Below the pieces are notes generated by a model. The model was not told where the DNA came from, searched no databases, and saw nothing but the letters and a program-made list of their open reading frames with translations. 56,735 nucleotides of DNA from Rossellomorea sp. BNER (lineage in GTDB: Bacteria; Bacillota; Bacilli; Bacillales; Bacillaceae_B). The stretch lies in NCBI GenBank assembly GCA_024213275.1, contig JANAVG010000023.1, positions 1-56,735 on the forward strand, written 5' to 3'. A program made the position numbers and the translations under genes. Positions 27,955 through 37,809 of this stretch are shown here, one piece after another; position 1 is the stretch's first letter, and each line of letters begins with the position of its first letter.

Positions 27955-29202
27955 ATGCAAGAAGCAAGGGCACAAACGAGTGAAATGGAGAAGGAATCGG
28001 GTTTATTTAAGGACAGATCCTTTGTGATGTTATGGCTGGCAACCATCTTTTCAAGCTTAAGTATGTCGATGTTCATGTTCGTTCAGTCCTGGTATATCGT
28101 AGAAGAATTAGGATTAAGTGCGGCTTTAGGGATCGTCCTGATTTCATTATCGATTCCCCGGATTATTTTTATGCTGATAGGTGGGGTGCTATCCGATATT
28201 CGTGACCAATCGAAAATGATGTATTTCTCCGATATATTGAGGGGGATCCTGGCCCTTGGGATGACTGTTCTGTTTCTCTTCTCTCATCCTTTGCCGATTT
28301 GGGTGCTTGCCGTAAATGCCATGCTTTTCGGAATACTTGGTGGGTTGTTTGAACCTGCAAGGGACTCGATTTTACCGATGATCGTAAAAAACGAGCAGCT
28401 TACACGAGCAAATTCCGTTATGCAGGGGACGATGCAGATCGCATTGTTTTCTGGGCCGCTCCTTGCAGGAATTATCCTCAGTTTATCAGGATATGAATCA
28501 TTATTTATCATTATTAGCTTATTGTTAATAATAGGTGGGTTCTGTGTACGGCATGTAAAAGTAAATAAACCGACAAGTACATCATCATCAAAAGGTTTTG
28601 GTACTAAGCTTAAAGAAGGGTTTATGTATATATGGAAATCCCGTTTACTAAAATCTTTGTTTATCATTGCCATTGTCGTGAATTTTTTTCTTACCGGACC
28701 GATGTTCATGGGGCTGCCAATATTTGTTGAAAGTATTTTACAGGGAAAAGCGAGTGACTTCAGTTATGTCCAGGGGGGGTTGACCTTTGGAATGATTGCA
28801 GGGTCCATTATAATGGGTGTTTTGAATCTTCGTCGTAGGCGAGGGGCGTATGCATTATATCTAATGGCAGCCCAAGGCTTGGTTATGCTGGCTTTCAGTC
28901 AGACGACCACGGTTTGGATGGCCATTGCCGTCATCATTTTTATAGGGATTTTGAATCCTGCCGTTAATATCCCATTAATCGCTATGATACAGGAGCATAC
29001 AGACAAAGAAAAAATCGGGCGCGTGATGGGATTGATCCGGATGGCATCCTTAGGGTTGATGCCATTGTCGTATGCAGCGACTTCAGGGGTTCTAGGTTTG
29101 GGTGTTTCAATTAGTACTATCATGTTCTGGAGTGCGTTTCCATTGATCATCAGCGTAGTGTTGTTGTTTATTTGTTTCCCTTTGTTGCGTACAGTTGATT
29201 AA
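27955..29202 (+). CDS. MFS efflux transporter
   Basis: 415 residues, about 12 membrane helices, with MFS motif A-like GGVLSDIRDQSKMM after helix 2. It resembles the MefA/BexA-like drug-export branch (FKDRSFVMLWLATIFSSLSMSMF). It shares an operator with the regulator gene just upstream, so it is probably inducible by its substrate. The substrate is unknown. Confidence 0.85.
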   Translation: MQEARAQTSEMEKESGLFKDRSFVMLWLATIFSSLSMSMFMFVQSWYIVEELGLSAALGIVLISLSIPRIIFMLIGGVLSDIRDQSKMMYFSDILRGILALGMTVLFLFSHPLPIWVLAVNAMLFGILGGLFEPARDSILPMIVKNEQLTRANSVMQGTMQIALFSGPLLAGIILSLSGYESLFIIISLLLIIGGFCVRHVKVNKPTSTSSSKGFGTKLKEGFMYIWKSRLLKSLFIIAIVVNFFLTGPMFMGLPIFVESILQGKASDFSYVQGGLTFGMIAGSIIMGVLNLRRRRGAYALYLMAAQGLVMLAFSQTTTVWMAIAVIIFIGILNPAVNIPLIAMIQEHTDKEKIGRVMGLIRMASLGLMPLSYAATSGVLGLGVSISTIMFWSAFPLIISVVLLFICFPLLRTVD

Positions 29203-29455
29203 AGATAAATGGAATGAGGATCATCGTTTGTTTGGTCTCTGCGAAATGTTATTTAGTTTTCTTCGATTTGGAGGCGAGAATAGTAGATATTTGAGTGATT
29301 CTATATTATTGATAAGGTATTAACAATTTCAATAGAGGGTTATTTCTTTTCCTTAAAGGCGGTTACAACTGACCATATGCAACGGCCATATAGAGTGTTA
29401 ACTTTGTCTGCTTATAGTGGTCTTCGAATTTCTTGAATTAAAACTAATTTTAAAT

Positions 29456-29487
29456 AAGACGATCATGCAGAAACGTGATTGTCTTTA
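29456..29487 (+). terminator. Terminator-like hairpin downstream of the MFS gene
   Basis: AAGACGATCA (29456) pairs with TGATTGTCTT (29476). About 250 bases beyond the MFS stop; the gap before it shows nothing recognisable. Confidence 0.5.
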
Positions 29488-29518
29488 TGAGACTAATTCT
29501 ATATATTTTTATTTTCCC

Positions 29519-29535
29519 TAACACTAATGTCATAT
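29519..29535. promoter_or_regulatory. MerR-type operator before the merR-like gene
   Basis: TAACACTAATGTCATAT closely matches the element before the imine reductase gene (TAACACTAGTGTCATAC on the minus strand, 31304-31320). Confidence 0.6.
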
Positions 29536-29572
29536 TATAAGATAAGGTTTGAACAAAAAGGAGGCATTCCCA

Positions 29573-29959
29573 TTGAAAATCAGTGAATTGTCTAAAGAGA
29601 CAGGTGCCAGTGTTCGATCCATAAGGCATTATGAGAAGAAAAAGTTAATTACAGCTAGCCGTCTTGAAAATGGTTACCGGGAGTTTAACGGATCTGCCAT
29701 TGAACGAATTAGGACCATCCAATTATATTTGGGTTTAGGTCTAACCGCTGATCAGATAGAGGAAGTTTTGAAGTGTGAGGAGATCTACCCTGAAATAAAC
29801 GAATATTGTGAAGGAATGCTGGAGATATATGAAGAAAAATTGGGTGAAATCAACAGACAAATGAATGCATTGGCCACTGTACAACACCGGTTGGAAAAGC
29901 AAATCGACAAAATAAAAGACGTTATCCTGCAGCGCAAAGATGATAAGGCCGCAAAGTAG
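29573..29959 (+). CDS. MerR-family transcriptional regulator
   Basis: About 128 residues from the TTG at 29573 (AAAGGAGG nine bases upstream). An N-terminal MerR helix-turn-helix (KISELSKETGASVRSIRHYEKKKLI) and wing are followed by a dimerising coiled coil (EIYEEKLGEINRQMNALATVQHRLEKQIDKIKDVI). There are no metal-binding cysteines at the end, so a small organic inducer is more likely. Its promoter shares an element with the imine reductase gene 1.3 kb away, its probable target. Confidence 0.88.
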   Translation: MKISELSKETGASVRSIRHYEKKKLITASRLENGYREFNGSAIERIRTIQLYLGLGLTADQIEEVLKCEEIYPEINEYCEGMLEIYEEKLGEINRQMNALATVQHRLEKQIDKIKDVILQRKDDKAAK

Positions 29960-30333
29960 CAATTATTTCTTGTACGAACATACGGCTTTCCTCGGTGTTT
30001 TCGGTCTTGGAGTCCAATAGAACGTTAGACGACCACTTAGAAAAGTGTTCCGGTAAGAGGATAAAAACCTTCCACTATTATTACGAGGAAGGTTTTTAGT
30101 TTGTATACCCCTTCGTCCTATCCAACGAACAAACTTTTGTGCTTCACGCTATCGAACTGGTGAAAATCTGAACGCCGAATTGATTTAATCGTGTGATCGC
30201 CGCATCTGGCGACACAACATACAAACTCCCTCCAGTGTTCTTTAATTATCTCTCTACATCTACAAATTTATTTTTATATAAAAGTAACTGGAACCCCTCC
30301 TGCGTACTTCCATCATTCATGTTGTAAACAACA
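29960..30333. other. Intergenic stretch between merR-like and imine reductase genes
   Basis: It holds the terminator at 30063-30097. Nothing else recognised. Confidence 0.5.
30063..30097 (+). terminator. Terminator of the merR-like gene
   Basis: AAAAACCTTCC (30063) and GGAAGGTTTTT (30087) form an 11-base perfect stem with its own T-run. It can act in both directions, so it may also stop the imine reductase transcript. Confidence 0.85.
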
Positions 30334-31263
30334 TTACTTTGATGGTGTAGGTTTTTTAATGACTTCAATCAGGCTTGCAATCCCATCTGAACTATGACCT
30401 GTTGCGATCCCTCGTTCTAGAAGAGTTTTAATGAGGTTAGGCACGTCTGTACTGATACCATTAGCCTGGCTGGTATGGACGAGATGATCCATCGCATCCA
30501 TATGAACTTCAAGCGTGCCATCATCCTTAGGGTAGTGACCCTCTTTAATTTGGCGTGCATGATCAGACATGAGTCCAATCACGAAAGGAGTGTATTCGGT
30601 AGCGATCGAGGCAAACTTTATAGGATCAACCTGCTCTGTGCCAAGTAAGGCAACAGCATGGTAAAACCCGATCAACACACCCCAATTCATGCCGAAAAGT
30701 GCCGTATCATAAAGCGAAGCCAATCCAAAGTCAGCATCTAGATACATGGCATTACCTAAGCTTCTCAGTGTTTCCTCATATTCTGTGAAGGCAGCTGATG
30801 ATCCACTATACAAGAAGACAGCTTCCGGCTTACCGACAAGACGTGTACCGCTCATGGCAGCACCATCAAGGTAGCTGACATTGTGCTCTTTCGCCCAATT
30901 ACCTATCTCCCGAGCTTGTTCTGGTGTACCAGAACTGAGGTTCACAAGGAGTCGCCCTGAGAGTTTGGCGATGCTAGGAGCTAGTATCTCGCGTACTCCC
31001 TCATAGTCCGATACACAGATGACCACCAATTTACTAGCTTCTACCGCCTCTGTAACTGAATCTACACGAACTGCTCCTCTGGTAACAAGATCATCAGCTT
31101 TGTTAGCTGTGCGGTTCCAGACAGTTGTTGGATGGTTATGATTAAGGAATGCGCTGGCCAGCGCTGAGCCCAACATTCCCAAACCGATTACCGTCACAGG
31201 TGTGCGACTCACTGATGATTTACTCTGATTGTATACTTTCTCATTTTGGTTAATTCTCTTCAA
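30334..31263 (-). CDS. Imine reductase-like NADPH-dependent dehydrogenase
   Basis: 309 residues. An N-terminal NADP-binding Rossmann domain (VIGLGMLGSALASAF, then TVWNRTANK) and a helical C-terminal dimerisation domain. AAMSGTRLVGKPEAVFLYSG and ASLYDTALFGMNW, with an aspartate (D186) at the usual proton-donor site, are typical of imine reductases rather than 6-phosphogluconate or hydroxyisobutyrate dehydrogenases. The start is TTG after AAAGGGG. A MerR-type element overlaps the promoter. Confidence 0.83.
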   Translation of the reverse strand: MKRINQNEKVYNQSKSSVSRTPVTVIGLGMLGSALASAFLNHNHPTTVWNRTANKADDLVTRGAVRVDSVTEAVEASKLVVICVSDYEGVREILAPSIAKLSGRLLVNLSSGTPEQAREIGNWAKEHNVSYLDGAAMSGTRLVGKPEAVFLYSGSSAAFTEYEETLRSLGNAMYLDADFGLASLYDTALFGMNWGVLIGFYHAVALLGTEQVDPIKFASIATEYTPFVIGLMSDHARQIKEGHYPKDDGTLEVHMDAMDHLVHTSQANGISTDVPNLIKTLLERGIATGHSSDGIASLIEVIKKPTPSK

Positions 31264-31303
31264 TGGAAATGCCCCTTTCAGATGTATTGACTACAGTCTA
31301 AAG

Positions 31304-31326
31304 TATGACACTAGTGTTAATGTCAA
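31304..31326 (-). promoter_or_regulatory. Promoter and MerR-type operator of the imine reductase gene
   Basis: On the minus strand TTGACA (31326-31321) runs into the palindrome AACACTAGTGT and then CATACTTTAG, the dyad-in-spacer form used by MerR regulators. It matches the element before the merR-like gene. Confidence 0.65.
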
Positions 31327-31502
31327 TAAAAATATTTTTAACATAATGCTAAAACACTTAATCAAATAGATTACTTGTTAATGATCAAAACAGTTGATAA
31401 AGGGAAGGGTTTAGGGAGTGAAAAATAAGAAAAATCAATATTTCTTCACAACCATATTTCCTAAAAGCATCCAATTGTAAATCAAGATTTTGAACTCCTG
31501 CT

Positions 31503-32225
31503 TTCGAACTTGCAAAAGAGGGTGTGGATGTTTTAGTCAACGGTAGAAACAAAGAAGAAGTAGAAATTATTGTTAATGACATAAAGAAAAAATATCCAGA
31601 AACGAATCCTCAGAATGCTTTTGGTAATCTATTGAACAGAGATGAAAGAGAAAATATATTCAATAATCATCCTAATGTAGATATTCTTGTGAATAATTTA
31701 GGAGTATACGAAATGATGACTTATGAAAAAGTCAATGATGAAGTTTGGAAGAAATATTTTGACACAAATTTTCTTGTTGCTGATAACATGTCTAGATTTT
31801 ATATAGATAAAATGCTGAGTGAAAATTTTGGGAGAATTATTTTTATTGCTAGTGAAGAAGCTGTCATGCCTTCAGGAAATATGCCACAGTATGCTGTGAC
31901 TAAATCAATGATTTTATCTTTATCCAAATCATTATCATTTTTATCAAAGGGCAAAGAAGTGACAATTAATACCATTATGCCTGGACCTACATTGTCGGAG
32001 AATGTCGAAAATATACTTAAAGACATGTATGGTAATTCTAGTAAGTCTTTCGAACAAATGGAAAAGGACTTTGTATTATCTAATTTACCTGATTCACATA
32101 TTGAAAGATTTATTCGTCCTTTTGAGATAGGAAGAATGGTTGCATTTGTAAGCAGCCCATATTCGGGTGCTATGAAGGGTACAGCACTGCGAATGGACGG
32201 TGGTTTGATCCCTACTATTTATTAA
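31503..32225 (+). pseudogene. Short-chain dehydrogenase (SDR) lacking its N-terminus
   Basis: The coding signal starts abruptly at about 31503 (ELAKEGVDVLVNGRN) without the TGxxxGIG cofactor loop. From there to 32225 the family pattern is intact: VDILVNNLGVY (NNxG), a catalytic serine region, YAVTK (YxxxK), INTIMPGPT and a C-terminal MDGG. The first 30 or so residues are lost, and an ATG at 31524 would give a protein unable to bind NAD(P) normally. Confidence 0.75.
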
Positions 32226-32257
32226 AACAATAATAAATGAAGCTATTATAATTAAAT

Positions 32258-32287
32258 GAGCAGCAAAATTTTTTGCTGCTCATTTTG
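32258..32287 (+). terminator. Terminator of the SDR remnant
   Basis: GAGCAGCAAAA (32258) pairs with TTTTGCTGCTC (32271), followed by ATTTT. Confidence 0.8.
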
Positions 32288-32564
32288 CCATTTGTAAATC
32301 CGCATTTTCCTGACGATAGCCCTTACCGGTAAACCCGTTATAGTTTGATTAACTATTTTCTCTTGTTTGATACTCTATCATCAGCAAAAAATAAAACATT
32401 GAAAGAAATGGATTTACAATAATCAACAACTGTAAAGTCATCTATTATAACTAGTTAAGATAACGCATTTTCTCTAAACGATATCCCAATAATAATAATA
32501 AAAGCCAATGATTCCTTAGCGTGGGGAAAATTAGCTTTATCTAAATGTCGAAATTTGTTCAACT

Positions 32565-32596
32565 ATGTTTTTCGCTCTTTGTTGGCAGGACCCCAG
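32565..32596 (+). repeat. Dispersed repeat, copy 1
   Basis: ATGTTTTTCGCTCTTTGTTG and the following GCAGGACCCCA recur with a few changes at 43386-43414. Both copies are preceded by TTCCTTA(A/G)CGT. Origin unknown. Confidence 0.4.
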
Positions 32597-33164
32597 TTAG
32601 AGAATCCAAGGTTATAATGTTATCATGTCAATTAACGACCAAATTTTGGTATGCAAAAACGGTTTAAGTATTCCTATTATGCAATGGTTAACAAGCCACT
32701 ATATAAGGATTTTTATTTTCTAGATTCTTAATATAACAACCAAATATCATAAAGTTGCTCAGAAAGGGGGATATTAGATAATTTCTATACAGGGATTGAT
32801 CGAATGAAGGGGTTAGGGAGAAGTGGATCAAAAAACCGAAATAAGCTTTACTGGCTATAAAATGACGAAGAAATAAACTAATAAGCAGTATTTTATTATT
32901 TCTCCACATTTACTTTGCGGTCTAGAGCAAGAACCCTGTTATTAAGCCTTAGACAAATAATCGAAAAGACGGATGTATCTATGACCAAAACTATACAAGG
33001 AAATAAGGGAGAGAAAGGAACTAAGCAAATGAAACTAAACGACTACTAACTTAAATTGATAGTGGCTTAATTCTGCTCCCAAAATCGATGGATGCTACCT
33101 TTCCCTCTAATACAGTGCGTCTTATGGTTATGCACCTTTCTTGATTGAACCTATCATATGAATA

Positions 33165-33986
33165 TTAATGTTTACCTACTATCTGATTAACTACTTCTAC
33201 TACTTCAGCTCTACTCATTTTTTCTTTTCCAATTATTAAAGACTCCAGTGTACCATGAGCTAGAACTAGCGGGATTTTGCAGAAATTTAGGATTGTCTCT
33301 GATTTAATATCATTCAAGTAAACGTTACCCAATTCAAGATTACGACGAGCATAATTAAACATATCTTCTAATTCCCACCCATCTGGAAAAAAGTTTACAC
33401 CTCGATTCATGTCCTCCTTGTAATTGCGGAGAATATTAACAGATTGTAACCCACGACCAAATGCTATAGCCAGAAACTCGTCTGTTTCGGTACCATCATA
33501 CCACTTCCAAATATCTGTTAGCATTACTCCTACTAAACCTGCAACGAAGTATGTATATTCATCTAAATCCTCTTCATTTTTAAAGCGCCATTCTTTTATA
33601 ACCCAGTCCGCCATTCCTTTTGCCATAGTAGATGTAGCATTTAAAATGTTTTCTAAAATGGTCGGTGGACAAAGTTTTATCCAATCGCTAAGTCGTAAGG
33701 TAACTTCAGGTAGAAGAGTTTTATACGGATAAAATAAAGCCATTAACTCATCTTCATTAAAAGGTTTTCGCAAAACTTGACTTATCGAAATTAAGAGCTC
33801 ACTTTTTGATTTTAACTTGAGTTCGGGATGATCTTCAATCTCGTCAATCGCTCTCATGCATAAGTAGGCAGAAGTTACGGCTTCTTTTAATTTTGGAGAT
33901 AGGTGACTAATGGGAATAAAGAAAGTCCGACTGGTTGCCTTTAACATATCGTTAGCATCACTATGTAAACAATTTATATCGCTCAC
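33165..33986 (-). CDS. Squalene/phytoene synthase family protein
   Basis: 273 residues. Both prenyl-diphosphate-binding regions are present: RAIDEIED (D48, D52, like DxxxD) and GRGLQSVNILRNYKEDMNRG (like NxxRDxxED, with N in place of the first D). TSRTFF near the start and YFVAGLVGVMLTDIW are also family marks. Such enzymes join two prenyl diphosphates head to head. It has no neighbouring carotenoid or hopanoid genes, so the product is open. The start is GTG after AGGAGG. Confidence 0.85.
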   Translation of the reverse strand: MSDINCLHSDANDMLKATSRTFFIPISHLSPKLKEAVTSAYLCMRAIDEIEDHPELKLKSKSELLISISQVLRKPFNEDELMALFYPYKTLLPEVTLRLSDWIKLCPPTILENILNATSTMAKGMADWVIKEWRFKNEEDLDEYTYFVAGLVGVMLTDIWKWYDGTETDEFLAIAFGRGLQSVNILRNYKEDMNRGVNFFPDGWELEDMFNYARRNLELGNVYLNDIKSETILNFCKIPLVLAHGTLESLIIGKEKMSRAEVVEVVNQIVGKH

Positions 33987-34015
33987 TCTGAACTGCCTCC
34001 TATTTTCATATTATC

Positions 34016-34181
34016 GAACAAAAAATATAGTCTCTAGTCTTTTTATTTTCCTATTAATTAGAATACTTGTAATAAAATAATACTGCAAGAGGCCAGCTTT
34101 CCTTGGAATACTACTTTCACTGTTTTAATTATTTTTTATCTCCTTCTCTCTTACGCTTTATGGGTCATATTTAGGTTTCAA
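34016..34181. other. Junction between chromosome and ICE remnant
   Basis: Non-coding. Similarity to cwlT/orf14-type proteins begins only at about 34210-34235. The rest of the upstream conjugation module is absent, so the left boundary of the remnant lies here. Confidence 0.5.
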
Positions 34182-35034
34182 TTGCTTTTACCATCTTCTT
34201 ATTTAGTTTGTTCAGAAAGACATTTTTCAAATATGAAAATGGGAGAATACGGAGTCGGTGAATATGTGGGGCTTATTATGGCTCTTATACAACAAGAGTC
34301 AGGAGGAAGGCATTTAGATGTGATGCAATCTTCGGGTGTGACACGTTTCTCAATAAACGCTTTTGCGTGAAATGAGAGTGTTGCTTAATTTTTAAAGCAA
34401 TAACAACTAATATATCGAGAGTTGGAATGAAAACCGTCATGTTGAGTTGAAACAACTCCGTTAATACTCCTGCATGCATGATTCATTAGTAGATGAATTA
34501 TGTATGAAGCCAGGTAAAGTCGGCTGAACAAACCTAAGTAACAATATGTTATATGGTGTAGGATAGGCCGGACGGCTGAAAAGATAACTATGGTGAGAAT
34601 GTCTTAAAAGTAGGACTGACGAATTTGCGAAGGTACGGGTCTAAAATTGCACTATATCGAAAGATATAGCATACGACAGTATGGTGGAATGCCGAAAAGT
34701 AAGAGTCGCGATGTATGAAATTCGGTGTAGATAACAATGAATCTACAATTCCACAGGCTTATAGCAAACACCTAAGGTTATCATGGATAGCTAGATATAT
34801 TGGAACGTGGTAAGCAAGAAACTGTCAAAAGGAAACAGCTACTACTGGGCAGGTGTATATAAGGCATTAGCTGAAATTACTTTATTCTTGTGAAAGTAGG
34901 GGCACAGTACCAATGAAGCGTCTAATGAACGTGGAGGGATAGCCCTAAGTCTCATTCGTTTATGTTTGATTTCTAGAAAATGAAGTTCAATGGTCTGGTA
35001 GGAATGTGGGCAAGCACCGAGGAGGTGTCCACAG

Positions 35035-36841
35035 TTGAACACAACAATAAGGTATTGGGAATATTACAACATGCAAGAAACATTCGACATGTTATTTAAA
35101 GAGAGTCAAGAAAATAAGCCTTTTTATAGCTTATATGAATTGATAACTTCGGAGAATAATATTTTATTGGCATATCGAACAATTAAGTCCAACAAAGGTT
35201 CAAGAACTGCAGGGGTAGATTCTTACACAATTGATGACTACAAACCAATAGATAGGGATGCTTTCTTATTATTGGTTCGTCAGAAATTAGAAAGATATAA
35301 ACCTAAAGCAGTTAAAAGAGTTCTTATACCAAAGCCAAATGGAGATAAAAGACCCTTAGGTATCCCAACTATGTTTGACCGTTTAATTCAACAGATGATT
35401 AAACAAATCCTAGAACCTATCTGTGAAGCAAAATTCTATGAACATAGTTATGGATTTCGTCCGATGAGAGGAACAAGACACGCTATATCAAGAGTAATGT
35501 TTCTTATTAGTAGACATAACTTCCATTACGCAGTAGACATCGATATTAAGGGATTCTTCGACAATGTTAATCATACATTACTCTTAAAACAATTATGGAA
35601 TACAGGAATTAAGGATAAGCGAGTACTTAAGATTATCCACTTAATCCTAAAAGCTCCAATCAAAGGATTAGGAATCCCAATTAAAGGTGTTCCTCAAGGC
35701 GGCGTCTTGTCTCCAGTATTAGCTAATTTGGTATTGAACGACTTGGACCAATGGATAGCAAAACAATGGCATTATTTCAAGACTGTTAAAACTTACGCAA
35801 ACCGAGCAAACGAAAAACGTGCTCTGAAAACAACCAACCTTAAAGAAGGGTTTATAGTCCGTTACGCGGACGACTTTAAAATCTTAGCAAAAGATTTCCG
35901 AACTGCTCAAAAATGGTTCTTCGCAACAAAATCTTATTTGAAAGAACGATTAAAATTGGATATCTCACCAGAGAAATCTAAAATTATCAATCTTAGGAAA
36001 AACAAATCAGAATTCCTTGGATATTCTTTATATGTTGTACCTAAAAAGAAGAAATGGGTTTGTAATTCCAAAATCTCGAATAAGAAAAAGAAGCAAATAA
36101 AGACGGAAATCAAGCAAAGAATTAAAGCCATTCAGAGAAACACAAATCGGAAAAAAGTCCAACTATACAATTCATATGTATTAGGTTTGCGTAATTATTT
36201 CAGATATGCTTACACATGTCAATATTGATATGAAAAAGCTTGCCTTTGACCTATCATTAGTAATTTTCAATCGACTTAAAAGTATTGGTAGATATGAAGT
36301 ACCAATAAATGCACCTCCGGTGTATACAAAATTCTTTAAGAGTAACTACCGAACTTTCAAAGTATGTGGAATCTATCTATTTCCACTAGCAGATATCCAA
36401 ACTGCAACTATTTGGAAATATACGCAGAATCAAACTCCATACTCCTTAGAAGGGAGAAATATCGCTCAACATAAGGAATTGGATAGAGGAATTCTAGTAG
36501 AGATATCCAAATTGTTAACTGCGAATATTCCTAACAGGAGTCTGGAATATTTAGATAATCGATTATCTAGATACTCAATGACAAAAGGTAGATGTGAGAT
36601 ACTCAAAGAATTTATATCAGCTTTGGATGTGCACTGTCACCACTATATTCCATTAGGGTTAGGTGGAACGGATAAATATGAAAATCTTAGAATTATCCAT
36701 AAAGATATTCATAGGTTAATTCATGCAACTGATAATCAAACTATTGAAAACTATCTAAGGAAATATTCGCTGACTGTGGAACAAGTCAAACGAATAAACC
36801 AATACCGAATAGCTTGTAATTTAAAAGAAATCAAACAGTAA
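35035..36841 (+). pseudogene. ltrA: Intron 1 reverse transcriptase-maturase-HNH protein, frameshifted
   Basis: The start is TTG at 35035, nine bases after AGGAGG. The first frame (397 codons) holds the RT domain with LIPKPNGDKRPLGIPT, YGFRP, GVPQGGVLSP and the active-site YADD (277-280). It ends soon after NYFRYA. An extra T at about 36211 shifts the frame. The next frame continues the maturase domain and an HNH endonuclease (CHHYIPLGLGGTDKYENL) to 36841. Removing one T rejoins them into a full protein like that of intron 2. Confidence 0.85.
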
Positions 36842-36854
36842 AACGAATTAGATG

Positions 36855-36890
36855 GAACGCCGTATGAAGCGAAAGTTTCATGTACGGTGT
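36855..36890 (+). ncRNA. Group II intron 1 domain V
   Basis: The hairpin CGCCGTATGAAGC/GTTTCATGTACGGTG lies about 50 bases before the 3' splice site, in the conserved position and form of the catalytic domain. Confidence 0.75.
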
Positions 36891-37809
36891 GGGTGAGGGG
36901 AAAACATGGAGATAATTTCAAAGTGTTACCTATTCACATAATCCATCGGACTTCCTCCTGGAACCATCACAGACCCCGAATATTCTATACAAATCGGAGT
37001 GAAATACTTTGCAGAAGTGATGAAACAAGCTAAAGGCGATATTCACCTTGCTTTACAATCTTACAACTGTGTGACACGTTCCTAATTGAAAAGATTAGGC
37101 TTGAAACGAATAGGTTTTAAGAACTGTTATTCCAAGAAGTCAAATGATAGGGTAACGCCTTGATGGGCTTCCTCTAATACTCCGACATGCGACAAGGTTA
37201 GTAAGAACCAAATTGTGTGAAGCTCGGTGAAGTCGGCTGAGAGCTACCGTAGGTCATTTTGACACGAAAGCTGTCCAGAGGTGGATGGTGTAGCCCATAG
37301 GCCGGGGGTCTATAAAGTACCTATGACTAGAATGGATTTTATTAACCCAACGGTAAGGTAAATCTGACGAATCTCCGAATGTACGGGTCTAAAAGGTTAA
37401 CATGCAGAAATGCATGGGCTATCAAGTGTAGTGTTGATGTGGATGAGTAAGATTAGTTGTTATGAAAGTCCATACATTGTTATAGGCAATGTCAAGTCAA
37501 CAGGTCCAAAGGAGAAGTCTAAGGGTATCATGCATAGATAGGAATAACGGAACGTGGAAAGCTACTGACATGGAGGGCTTACTTCCAATGAAATGGTTTG
37601 TAGGAAAGTGTCCATGAGATTAGTGGACGTATAACTATAATTTACAGTAGTGAGAGTGATGGCACTGTACTGTAGAAGCTATGGAAACATAGTGGAGGGA
37701 CAGCCATTAGTCTAATGAAGATTGACCACCCATTTAACGTGACTTAATCGGTTTATAAGGTTCTTGTAAGACTTAAAATGGTTTCGCTCCAATAAGGAGG
37801 TACCGACTT

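Larger units (their letters stand above)
32226..33164. other. Gene-free stretch of 0.9 kb
   Basis: It contains the terminator at 32258 and a repeat at 32565-32596 (matching 43385). No reading frame here has a convincing ribosome site or protein-like content. Confidence 0.5.
34336..36939 (+). mobile_element. Group II intron 1 in cwlT
   Basis: It begins GTGTGACACG (the GUGYG 5' signature) and ends ...TTCACAT (AY end). It is 2604 bases. The first 0.7 kb is structured RNA (domains I-III), followed by a reverse transcriptase frame in domain IV and a domain V-like hairpin at about 36855-36890 (ACGCCGTATGA...TGTACGGTGTG). Boundaries were fixed by requiring exon 1 and exon 2 to join in frame. The encoded protein is frameshifted. 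Confidence 0.9.
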
